64,000 nt of DNA from Auanema rhodensis (Eukaryota > Nematoda > Chromadorea > Rhabditida > Rhabditidae). The notes below the pieces were generated by a model. The model was not told the DNA's origin, ran no database searches, and was given only the letters and a program-made list of their open reading frames with translations. The position numbers and the translations under genes were made by a program. Positions 51,041 through 63,007 of the stretch are shown piece by piece (position 1 is the first letter of the stretch; each line of letters opens with the position of its first letter). The stretch lies in assembly GCA_964057225.1 (NCBI GenBank), contig OZ059898.1:18701267-18765266 (forward strand), read 5' to 3'.

Positions 51041-52448
51041 TTCACGTGAAAGATAAAGAGATGCGGTTTTCAAAATTAGATTCCCCATGTCCATATTAGT
51101 CTAAAAACATATTTTTATTGATATTGGTGCATGGTAACCATGACTTTAAAATTTACGTGTACTTTAATTTATGCTAATTAAGTGTACACATGATGTGCAC
51201 TTGGTATGTAACTCGCTTCACGTGAAAGATAAAGAGATGCGGTTTTCAAAATTAGATTCCCCATGTCCATATTAGTCTAAAAACAAATTTTTATTGATAT
51301 TGGTGCATGGCAACCATGACTTTAAATTTTACGTGAACTTTAATTTATGCTAATTAAGTGTACACGTGATGTGCACTTGGTATGTAAGTCGCTTCACGTG
51401 AAAGATAAAGAGATGCGGTTTTCAAAATTAGATTCCCCATGTCCATATTAGTCTAAAAACAAATTCTTATTGATATTGGTGCATGGTAACCATGACTATG
51501 AAATTTACGTGAACTTTAATTTATGCTAATTAAGTGTACACATGATGTGCACTTGGTATGTAACTCGCTTCACGTCAAAGATAAAGAGATGCGGTTTTCA
51601 AAATTAGATTCCCCATGTCCATATTAGTCTAAAAACATATTTTTATTGATATTGGTGCATGGTAACCATGACTTTGAAATTTACGTGAATTTTAATTCAT
51701 GCTAATTAAGTGTACACATGATGTGCACTTGGTATGTAACTCGCTTCACGTGAAAGATAAAGAGATGCGGTTTTCAAAATTAGATTTCGCATGTCCATAT
51801 TAGTCTAAAAACAAATTTTTATTGATATTGGTGCATGGCAACCATGACTTTAAAATTTACGTGTACTTTAATTTATGCTAATTAAGTGTACACATGATGT
51901 GCACTTGGTATGTAACTCGCTTCACGTGAAAGATAAAGAGATGCGGTTTTCAAAATTAGATTCCCCATGTCCATATTAGTCTAAAAACAAATTTTTATTG
52001 ATATTGGTGCATGGCAACCATGACTTTAAAATTTACGTGTACTTTAATTTATGCTAATTAAGTGTACACATGATGTGCACTTGGTATGTAACTCGCTTCA
52101 CGTGAAAGATAAAGTGATGCGGTTTTCACAATTAGATTCCGCATGTCCATATTAGTCTAAAAACAAATTTTTATTGATATTGGTGCATGGTAACCATGAC
52201 TTTGAAATTTACGTGAACTTTAATTTATGCTAATTAAGTGTACACGTGATGTGCACTTGGTATGTAACTCGCTTCACGTGAAAGATAAAGAGATGCGGTT
52301 TTCAAAATTAGATTCCCCATGTCCATATTAGTCTAAAAACAAATTCTTATTGATATTGGTGCATGGTAACCATGACTTTGAAATTTACGTGAACTTTAAT
52401 TTATGCTAATTAAGTGTACACGTGATGTGCACTTGGTATGTAAGTCGC
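51041..52448. repeat. 10-monomer tandem duplication, copy 2 (8 full monomers)
   Basis: Repeats the first eight monomers of 49281-51040 at 1760 bp (AACATATTTTT at 51107 and 51635). The ninth (52449) starts the same, then lacks GAACTTTACG and leads into the next 29-monomer unit. A third, slightly altered run occurs at 54385-56320, where one extra monomer lies between the TAAGTCGC entry and the GACTATGAAA monomer. Confidence 0.86.
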
Positions 52449-52624
52449 TTCACGTGAAAGATAAAGAGATGCGGTTTTCAAAATTAGATTTCGCGTGTCC
52501 ATATTAGTCTAAAAACAAATTTTTATTGATATTGGTGCATGGTAACCATGACTTTGAAATTTACGTGAACTTTAATTTATGCTAATTAAGTGTACACGTG
52601 ATGTGCACTTGGTATGTAACTCGC

Positions 52625-55600
52625 TTCACGTGAAAGATAAAGAGATGCGGTTTTCAAAATTAGATTCCGCATGTCCATATTAGTCTAAAAACAAATTTTT
52701 ATTGATATTGGTGCATGGTAACCATGACTTTGAAATTTACGTGAACTTTAATTTATGCTAATTAAGTGTACACATGATGTGCACTTGGTATGTAACTCGC
52801 TTCACGTGAAAGATAAAGAGATGCGGTTTTCAAAATTAGATTCCGCATGTCCATATTAGTCTAAAAACAAATTTTTATTGATATTGGTGCATGGTAACCA
52901 TGACTTTGAAATTTACGTGAACTTTAATTTATGCTAATTAAGTGTACACGTGATGTGCACTTGGTATGTAACTCGCTTCACGTGAAAGATAAAGAGATGC
53001 GGTTTTCAAAATTAGATTCCCCATGTCCATATTAGTCTAAAAACAAATTTTTATTGATATTGGTGCATGGTAACCATGACTTTGAAATTTACGTGAACTT
53101 TAATTTATGCTAATTAAGTGTACACATGATGTGCACTTGGTATGTAACTCGCTTCACGAGAAAGATAAAAAGATGCGGTTTTCAAATTTCGATTTAGCGT
53201 GTCCATATTAGTCTAAAAACAAATTTTTATTGATATTGGTGCATGGTAACCATGACTTTGAAATTTACGTGAACTTTAATTTATGCTAATTAAGTGTACA
53301 CGTGATGTGCACTTGGTATGTAACTCGCTTCACGTGAAAGATAAAGAGATGCGGTTTTCAAAATTAGATTCCCCATGTCCATATTAGTCTAAAAACATAT
53401 TTTTATTGATATTGGTGCATGGTAACCATGACTTTAAAATTTACGTGTACTTTAATTTATGCTAATTAAGTGTACACATGATGTGCACTTGGTATGTAAC
53501 TCGCTTCACGTGAAAGATAAAGAGATGCGGTTTTCAAAATTAGATTCCCCATGTCCATATTAGTCTAAAAACAAATTTTTATTGATATTGGTGCATGGCA
53601 ACCATGACTTTAAAATTTACGTGTACTTTAATTTATGCTAATTAAGTGTACACATGATGTGCACTTGGTATGTAACTCGCTTCACGTGAAAGATAAAGTG
53701 ATGCGGTTTTCAAAATTAGATTCCGCATGTCCATATTAGTCTAAAAACAAATTTTTATTGATATTGGTGCATGGTAACCATGACTTTGAAATTTACGTGA
53801 ACTTTAATTTATGCTAATTAAGTGTACACATGATGTGCACTTGGTATGTAACTCGCTTCACGTGAAAGATAAAGAGATGCGGTTTTCAAAATTAGATTCC
53901 GCATGTCCATATTAGTCTAAAAACAAATTTTTATTGATATTGGTGCATGGTAACCATGACTTTGAAATTTACGTGAACTTTAATTTATGCTAATTAAGTG
54001 TACACGTGATGTGCACTTGGTATGTAACTCGCTTCACGTGAAAGATAAAGAGATGCGGTTTTCAAAATTAGATTCCCCATGTCCATATTAGTCTAAAAAC
54101 AAATTTTTATTGATATTGGTGCATGGTAACCATGACTTTGAAATTTACGTGAACTTTAATTTATGCTAATTAAGTGTACACATGATGTGCACTTGGTATG
54201 TTACTCGCTTCACGAGAAAGATAAAAAGATGCGGTTTTCAAATTTCGATTTCGCGTGTCCATATTAGTCTAAAAACAAATTTTTATTGATATTGGTGCAT
54301 GGTAACCATGACTTTGAAATTTACGTGAACTTTAATTTATGCTAATTAAGTGTACACGTGATGTGCACTTGGTATGTAACTCGCTTCACGTGAAAGATAA
54401 AGAGATGCGGTTTTCAAAATTAGATTCCCCATGTCCATATTAGTCTAAAAACATATTTTTATTGATATTGGTGCATGGTAACCATGACTTTAAAATTTAC
54501 GTGTACTTTAATTTATGCTAATTAAGTGTACACATGATGTGCACTTGGTATGTAACTCGCTTCACGTGAAAGATAAAGAGATGCGGTTTTCAAAATTAGA
54601 TTCCCCATGTCCATATTAGTCTAAAAACAAATTTTTATTGATATTGGTGCATGGCAACCATGACTTTAAATTTTACGTGAACTTTAATTTATGCTAATTA
54701 AGTGTACACGTGATGTGCACTTGGTATGTAAGTCGCTTCACGTGAAAGATAAAGAGATGCGGTTTTCAAAATTAGATTTCGCATGTCCATATTAGTCTAA
54801 AAACAAATTTTTATTGATATTGGTGCATGGTAACCATGACTTTGAAATTTACGTGAACTTTAATTTATGCTAATTAAGTGTACACGTGATGTGCACTTGG
54901 TATGTAACTCGCTTCACGTGAAAGATAAAGAGATGCGGTTTTCAAAATTAGATTCCCCATGTCCATATTAGTCTAAAAACAAATTCTTATTGATATTGGT
55001 GCATGGTAACCATGACTATGAAATTTACGTGAACTTTAATTTATGCTAATTAAGTGTACACATGATGTGCACTTGGTATGTAACTCGCTTCACGTCAAAG
55101 ATAAAGAGATGCGGTTTTCAAAATTAGATTCCCCATGTCCATATTAGTCTAAAAACATATTTTTATTGATATTGGTGCATGGTAACCATGACTTTGAAAT
55201 TTACGTGAATTTTAATTCATGCTAATTAAGTGTACACATGATGTGCACTTGGTATGTAACTCGCTTCACGTGAAAGATAAAGAGATGCGGTTTTCAAAAT
55301 TAGATTTCGCATGTCCATATTAGTCTAAAAACAAATTTTTATTGATATTGGTGCATGGCAACCATGACTTTAAAATTTACGTGTACTTTAATTTATGCTA
55401 ATTAAGTGTACACATGATGTGCACTTGGTATGTAACTCGCTTCACGTGAAAGATAAAGAGATGCGGTTTTCAAAATTAGATTCCCCATGTCCATATTAGT
55501 CTAAAAACAAATTTTTATTGATATTGGTGCATGGCAACCATGACTTTAAAATTTACGTGTACTTTAATTTATGCTAATTAAGTGTACACATGATGTGCAC

Positions 55601-56320
55601 TTGGTATGTAACTCGCTTCACGTGAAAGATAAAGTGATGCGGTTTTCACAATTAGATTCCGCATGTCCATATTAGTCTAAAAACAAATTTTTATTGATAT
55701 TGGTGCATGGTAACCATGACTTTGAAATTTACGTGAACTTTAATTTATGCTAATTAAGTGTACACGTGATGTGCACTTGGTATGTAACTCGCTTCACGTG
55801 AAAGATAAAGAGATGCGGTTTTCAAAATTAGATTCCCCATGTCCATATTAGTCTAAAAACAAATTCTTATTGATATTGGTGCATGGTAACCATGACTTTG
55901 AAATTTACGTGAACTTTAATTTATGCTAATTAAGTGTACACGTGATGTGCACTTGGTATGTAAGTCGCTTCACGTGAAAGATAAAGAGATGCGGTTTTCA
56001 AAATTAGATTTCGCGTGTCCATATTAGTCTAAAAACAAATTTTTATTGATATTGGTGCATGGTAACCATGACTTTGAACTTTACGTGAACTTTAATTTAT
56101 GCTAATTAAGTGTACACGTGATGTGCACTTGGAATGTAACTCGCTTCACGTGAAAGATAAAGAGATGCGGTTTTCAAAATTAGATTCCCCATGTCCATAT
56201 TAGTCTAAAATCAAATTTTTATTGATATTGGTGCATGGTAACCATGACTTTGAAATTTACGTGAACTTTAATTTATGCTAATTAAGTGTACACGTGATGT
56301 GCACTTGGAATGTAACTCGC
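52625..56320. repeat. 29-monomer block, unit 2 (21 monomers)
   Basis: Follows unit 1 at a 29-monomer offset to about 54.7 kb. After the extra monomer at 54737-54912, which has TTTCGCATG where 49633 has CCCCATG and TTCTTATTG, the offset becomes 30. Markers GACTATGAAA, GAATTTTAATTCATG, CACAATTAG, GAACTTTACG and AAAATCAAATTTTT all recur in order, the last at about 56.2 kb. The order is then lost. Confidence 0.84.
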
Positions 56321-59300
56321 TTCACGTGAAAGATAAAGAGATGCGGTTTTCAAAATTAGATTCCCCATGTCCATATTAGTCTAAAAACAAATTTTTATTG
56401 ATATTGGTGCATGGTAACCATGACTTTGAAATTTACGTGAACTTTAATTTATGCTAATTAAGTGTACACATGATGTGCACTTGGTATGTAACTCGCTTCA
56501 CGAGAAAGATAAAAAGATGCGGTTTTCAAAATTAGATTCCCCATGTCCATATTAGTCTAAAATCAAATTTTTATTGATATTGGTGCATGGTAACCATGAC
56601 TTTGAAATTTACGTGAACTTTAATTTATGCTAATTAAGTGTACACGTGATGTGTACTTGGAATGTAACTCGCTTCACGTGAAAGATAAAGAGATGCGGTT
56701 TTCAAAATTAGATTCCCCATGTCCATATTAGTCTAAAAACAAATTTTTATTGATATTGGTGCATGGTAACCATGACTTTGAAATTTACGTGAACTTTAAT
56801 TTATGCTAATTAAGTGTACACATGATGTGCACTTGGTATGTAACTCGCTTCACGTGAAAGATAAAGTGATGCGGTTTTCAAAATTAGATTCCGCATGTCC
56901 ATATTAGTCTAAAAACAAATTTTTATAGATATTGGTGCATGGTAACCATGACTTTGAAATTTACGTGAACTTTAATTTATGCTAATTAAGTGTACACGTG
57001 ATGTGCACTTGGTATGTAACTCGCTTCACGTGAAAGATAAAGAGATGCGGTTTTCAAAATTAGATTCCCCATGTCCATATTAGTCTAAAAACAAATTCTT
57101 ATTGATATTGGTGCATGGTAACCATGACTTTGAAATTTACGTGAACTTTAATTTATGCTAATTAAGTGTACACGTGATGTGCACTTGGTATGTAAGTCGC
57201 TTCACGTGAAAGATAAAGAGATGCGGTTTTCAAAATTAGATTCCCCATGTCCATATTAGTCTAAAAACAAATTTTTATTGATATTGGTGCATGGCAACCA
57301 TGACTTTAAAATTTACGTGTACTTTAATTTATGCTAATTAAGTGTACACGTGATGTGCACTTGGAATGTAACTCGCTTCACGTGAAAGATAAATGGATGC
57401 GGTTTTCAAAATTAGATTCCTCATGTTCATATTAGTCTAAAAACGAATTTTTATTGATATTGATGCATGGTAACCATGACTTTAAAATTTACGTGAACTT
57501 TAATTTATGCTAATTAAGTGTACACATGATGTGCACTTGGTATGTAACTCGCTTCACGAGAAAGATAAAAAGATGCGGTTTTCAAATTTAGATTTCGCGT
57601 GTCCATATTAGTCTAAAAACAAATTTTTATTGATATTGGTGCATGGTAACCATGACTTTGAAATTTACGTGAACTTTAATTTATGCTAATTAAGTGTACA
57701 CGTGATGTGCACTTGGTATGTAAGTCGCTTCACGTGAAAGATAAAGAGATGCGGTTTTCAAAATTAGATTCCCCATGTCCATATTAGTCTAAAAACAAAT
57801 TTTTATTGATATTGGTGCATGGCAACCATGACTTTAAAATTTACGTGTACTTTAATTTATGCTAATTAAGTGTACACGTGATGTGCACTTGGTATGTAAC
57901 TCGCTTCACGTGAAAGATAAAGAGATGAGGTTTCCAAAATTAGATTCCCCATGTCCATATTAGTCTAAAAACAAATTTTTATTGATATTGGTGCATGGTA
58001 ACCATGACTTTGAAATTTACGTGAACTTTAATTTATGCTAATTAAGTGTACACATGATGTGCACTTGGTATGTAACTCGCTTCACGAGAAAGATAAAAAG
58101 ATGCGGTTTTCAAATTTAGATTTCGCGTGTCCATATTAGTCTAAAAACAAATTTTTATTGATATTGGTGCATGGTAACCATGACTTTGAAATTTACGTGA
58201 ACTTTAATTTATGCTAATTAAGTGTACACGTGATGTGCACTTGGTATGTAACTCGCTTCACGTGAAAGATAAAGAGATGCGGTTTTCAAAATTAGATTCC
58301 TCATGTTCATATTAGTCTAAAAACGAATTTTTATTGATATTGATGCATGGTAACCATGACTTTAAAATTTACGTGAACTTTAATTTATGCTAATTAAGTG
58401 TACACATGATGTGCACTTGGTATGTAACTCGCTTCACGTCAAAGATAAAGAGATGCGGTTTTCAAAATTAGATTCCCCATGTCCATATTAGTCTAAAAAC
58501 AAATTTTTATTGATATTGGTGCATGGTAACCATGACTTTGAAATTTACGTGAACTTTAATTTATGCTAATTAAGTGTACACATGATGTGCACTTGGTATG
58601 TAACTCGCTTCACGTGAAAGATAAAGAGATGCGGTTTTCAAAATTAGATTCCGCATGTCCATATTAGTCTAAAAACAAATTTTTATTGATATTGGTGCAT
58701 GGTAACCATGACTTTGAAATTTACGTGAACTTTAATTTATGCTAATTAAGTGTACACGTGATGTGCACTTGGTATGTAACTCGCTTCACGTGAAAGATAA
58801 AGAGATGCGGTTTTCAAAATTAGATTCCGCATGTCCATATTAGTCTAAAAACAAATTTTTATTGATATTGGTGCATGGTAACCATGACTTTGAAATTTAC
58901 GTGAACTTTAATTTATGCTAATTAAGTGTACACGTGATGTGCACTTGGTATGTAACTCGCTTCACGTGAAAGATAAAAAGATGCGGTTTTCAAAATTAGA
59001 TTCCCCATGTCCATATTAGTCTAAAAACAAATTTTTATTGATATTGGTGCATGGTAACCATGACTTTGAAATTTACGTGAACTTTAATTTATGCTAATTA
59101 AGTGTACACATGATGTGCACTTGGTATGTAACTCGCTTCACGAGAAAGATAAAAAGATGCGGTTTTCAAATTTCGATTTCGCGTGTCCATATTAGTCTAA
59201 AAACAAATTTTTATTGATATTGGTGCATGGTAACCATGACTTTGAAATTTACGTGAACTTTAATTTATGCTAATTAAGTGTACACGTGATGTGCACTTGG

Positions 59301-60367
59301 TATGTAACTCGCTTCACGTGAAAGATAAAGAGATGCGGTTTTCAAAATTAGATTCCGCATGTCCATATTAGTCTAAAAACAAATTTTTATTGATATTGGT
59401 GCATGGTAACCATGACTTTGAAATTTACGTGAACTTTAATTTATGCTAATTAAGTGTACACGTGATGTGCACTTGGTATGTAACTCGCTTCACGTGAAAG
59501 ATAAAGAGATGCGGTTTTTAAAATTAGATTCCCCATGTCCATATTAGTCTAAAAACATATTTTATTGATATTGATGCATGGTAACCATGACTTTGAAATT
59601 TACGTGAATTTTAATTTATGCTAATTAAGTGTACACATGATGTGCACTTGGTATGTAACTCGCTTCACGTGAAAGATAAAGTGATGCGGTTTTCAAAATT
59701 AGATTCCGCATGTCCATATTAGTCTAAAAACAAATTTTTATTGATATTGGTGCATGGTAACCATGACTTTGAAATTTACGTGAACTTTAATTTATGCTAA
59801 TTAAGTGTACACGTGATGTGCACTTGGTATGTAACTCGCTTCACGTGAAAGATAAAGAGATGCGGTTTTCAAAATTAGATTCCCCATGTCCATATTAGTC
59901 TAAAAACAAATTCTTATTGATATTGGTGCATGGTAACCATGACTTTGAAATTTACGTGAACTTTAATTTATGCTAATTAAGTGTACACATGATGTGCACT
60001 TGGTATGTAACTCGCTTCACGTGAAAGATAAAGTGATGCGGTTTTCACAATTAGATTCCGCATGTCCATATTAGTCTAAAAACAAATTTTTATTGATATT
60101 GGTGCATGGTAACCATGACTTTGAAATTTACGTGAACTTTAATTTATGCTAATTAAGTGTACACGTGATGTGCACTTGGTATGTAACTCGCTTCACGAGA
60201 AAGATAAAAAGATGCGGTTTTCAAATTTAGATTTCGCGTGTCCATATTAGTCTAAAAACAAATTTTTATTGATATTGGTGCATGGTAACCATGACTTTGA
60301 AATTTACGTGAACTTTAATTTATGCTAATTAAGTGTACACATGATGTGCACTTGGTATGTAACTCGC
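56321..60367. repeat. Heterogeneous satellite stretch (23 monomers)
   Basis: Monomers here mix types from the centre (CACGAG with TTTCGCGTG; GAATTTTTATTG) and the right (AAAATCAAATTTTT; TTCTTATTG; TTTCACAATTAG). Several private changes occur: GTGTACTTGG near 56651, TTATAGATATTGG near 56925, AAATGGATGCGG near 57391 and GATGAGGTTTCC near 57926. An AAATTTCGATTTCGCG monomer (AATTTC at 59169) is offset 28 monomers from that at 54241. No exact block larger than a few monomers was noticed. It contains the only length change in the window. Confidence 0.8.
59489..59663. repeat. 175-bp monomer carrying a 1-bp deletion
   Basis: The T run after AACATA is one base shorter than in sister monomers such as 49809, so the next monomer starts at 59664 instead of 59665. 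Every later monomer is shifted by one. This monomer also has other changes: GGTTTTTAAAATT in place of GGTTTTCAAAATT, TTGATGCATGG, and GAATTTTAATTTATG. The exact deleted T cannot be placed within the run at about 59560-59564. Confidence 0.9.
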
Positions 60368-62127
60368 TTCACGAGAAAGATAAAAAGGTGCGGTTTTCAA
60401 ATTTAGATTTCGCGTGTCCATATTAGTCTAAAAACAAATTTTTATTGTTATTGGTGCATGGTAACCATGACTTTGAAATTTACGTGAACTTTAATTTATG
60501 CTAATTAAGTGTACACGTGATGTGCACTTGGTATGTAACTCGCTTCACGTGAAAGATAAAGAGATGCGGTTTTCAAAATTAGATTCCCCATGTCCATATT
60601 AGTCTAAAAACAAATTTTTATTGATATTGGTGCATGGCAACCATGACTTTGAAATTTACGTGTACTTTAATTTATGCTAATTAAGTGTACACATGATGTG
60701 CACTTGGTATGTAACTCGCTTCACGAGAAAGATAAAAAGGTGCGGTTTTCAAATTTAGATTTCACGTGTCCATATTAGTCTAAAAACAAATTTTTATTGA
60801 TATTGGTGCATGGTAACCATGACTTTGAAATTTACGTGAACTTTAATTTATGCTAATTAAGTGTACACGTGATGTGCACTTGGTATGTAACTCGCTTCAC
60901 GTGAAAGATAAAGAGATGCGGTTTTCAAAATTAGATTCCGCATGTCCATATTAGTCTAAAAACAAATTTTTATTGATATTGGTGCATGGTAACCATGACT
61001 TTGAAATTTACGTGAACTTTAATTTATGCTAATTAAGTGTACACGTGATGTGCACTTGGTATGTAACTCGCTTCACGAGAAAGATAAAAAGATGCGGTTT
61101 TCAAATTTAGATTTCGCGTGTCCATATTAGTCTAAAAACAAATTTTTATTGATATTGGTGCATGGTAACCATGACTTTGAAATTTACGTGAACTTTAATT
61201 TATGCTAATTAAGTGTACACGTGATGTGCACTTGGTATGTAACTCGCTTCACGTGAAAGATAAAGAGATGCGGTTTTCAAAATTAGATTCCTCATGTTCA
61301 TATTAGTCTAAAAACGAATTTTTATTGATATTGATGCATGGTAACCATGACTTTGAAATTTACGTGAACTTTAATTTATGCTAATTAAGTGTACACGTGA
61401 TGTGCACTTGGTATGTAACTCGCTTCACGTGAAAGATAAAGAGATGCGATTTTCAAAATTAGATTCCTCATGTTCATATTAGTCTAAAAACGAATTTTTA
61501 TTGATATTGATGCATGGTAACCATGACTTTAAAATTTACGTGAACTTTAATTTATGCTAATTAAGTGTACACATGATGTGCACTTGGTATGTAACTCGCT
61601 TCACGTCAAAGATAAAGAGATGCGGTTTTCAAAATTAGATTCCCCATGTCCATATTAGTCTAAAAACAAATTTTTATCGATTTTGGTGCATGGTAACCAT
61701 GACTTTGAAATTTACGTGAACTTTAATTTATGCTAATTAAGTGTACACATGATGTGCATTTGGTATGTAACTCGCTTCACGTGAAAGATAAAGAGATGCG
61801 GTTTTCAAAATTAGATTCCGCATGTCCATATTAGTCTAAAAACAAATTTTTATTGATATTGGTGCATGGTAACCATGACTTTGAAATTTACGTGAACTTT
61901 AATTTATGCTAATTAAGTGTACACGTGATGTGCACTTGGTATGTAACTCGCTTCACGTGAAAGATAAAGAGATGCGGTTTTCAAAATTAGATTCCGCATG
62001 TCCATATTAGTCTAAAAACAAATTTTTATTGATATTGGTGCATGGTAACCATGACTTTGAAATTTACGTGAACTTTAATTTATGCTAATTAAGTGTACAC
62101 ATGATGTGCACTTGGTATGTAACTCGC
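60368..62127. repeat. 10-monomer block duplicated from 45.9 kb, second copy
   Basis: Counterpart of 45937-47696 at 14431 bp. It starts with the same CACGAG/TTGTTATTGG monomer and ends with the CCGCAT monomer at 61952. A private CGATTTTGG, where the first copy has CGATATTGG, occurs near 61681. The monomer before it (60192) does not match the one before the first copy, so the edge is sharp to within a monomer. Confidence 0.85.
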
Positions 62128-63007
62128 TTCACGTGAAAGATAAAGAGATGCGGTTTTCAAAATTAGATTCCTCATGTTCATATTAGTCTAAAAACGAATT
62201 TTTATTGATATTGATGCATGGTAACCATGACTTTGAAATTTACGTGAACTTTAATTTATGCTAATTAAGTGTACACGTGATGTGCACTTGGTATGTAACT
62301 CGCTTCACGTGAAAGATAAAGAGATGCGATTTTCAAAATTAGATTCCTCATGTTCATATTAGTCTAAAAACGAATTTTTATTGATATTGATGCATGGTAA
62401 CCATGACTTTAAAATTTACGTGAACTTTAATTTATGCTAATTAAGTGTACACATGATGTGCACTTGGTATGTAACTCGCTTCACGTCAAAGATAAAGAGA
62501 TGCGGTTTTCAAAATTAGATTCCCCATGTCCATATTAGTCTAAAAACAAATTTTTATCGATATTGGTGCATGGTAACCATGACTTTGAAATTTACGTGAA
62601 CTTTAATTTATGCTAATTAAGTGTACACATGATGTGCATTTGGTATGTAACTCGCTTCACGTGAAAGATGAAGAGATGCGGTTTTCAAAATTAGATTCCG
62701 CATGTCCATATTAGTCTAAAAACAAATTTTTATTGATATTGGTGCATGGTAACCATGACTTTGAAATTTACGTGAACTTTAATTTATGCTAATTAAGTGT
62801 ACACGTGATGTGCACTTGGTATGTAACTCGCTTCACGTGAAAGATAAAGAGATGCGGTTTTCAAAATTAGATTCCGCATGTCCATATTAGTCTAAAAACA
62901 AATTTTTATTGATATTGGTGCATGGTAACCATGACTTTGAAATTTACGTGAACTTTAATTTATGCTAATTAAGTGTACACATGATGTGCACTTGGTATGT
63001 AACTCGC
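62128..63007. repeat. 5-monomer tandem duplication (880 bp)
   Basis: Repeats 61248-62127. The GATGCGATTTTC marker recurs 880 bp later (GCGAT at 61446 and 62326), and the pair of GAATTTTTATTG/TTGATGCATGG monomers, the TTATCGATATTGG monomer and two CCGCAT monomers follow in order. A private GATGAAGAG occurs in the fourth monomer (about 62668). The first copy of this region at 46.8-47.7 kb has only one such set, so this duplication came after the 10-monomer block was copied. Confidence 0.86.

Larger units (their letters stand above)
47521..52624. repeat. 29-monomer block, unit 1 (5104 bp)
   Basis: Compared with 52625 onward at 5104 bp: the AAATTTCGATTTAGCG monomer (AATTTC at 48081 and 53185) and the AAATTTCGATTTCGCG monomer (49137 and 54241) recur in order. 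AAAGTG/CCGCAT monomers, common before 13.5 kb and absent from the centre, reappear here. The unit includes the 10-monomer tandem duplication. Its last monomer (52449-52624) is chimeric: TTTCGCGTG on the left as at 50689, and a right side continuing like 47345. Confidence 0.84.
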
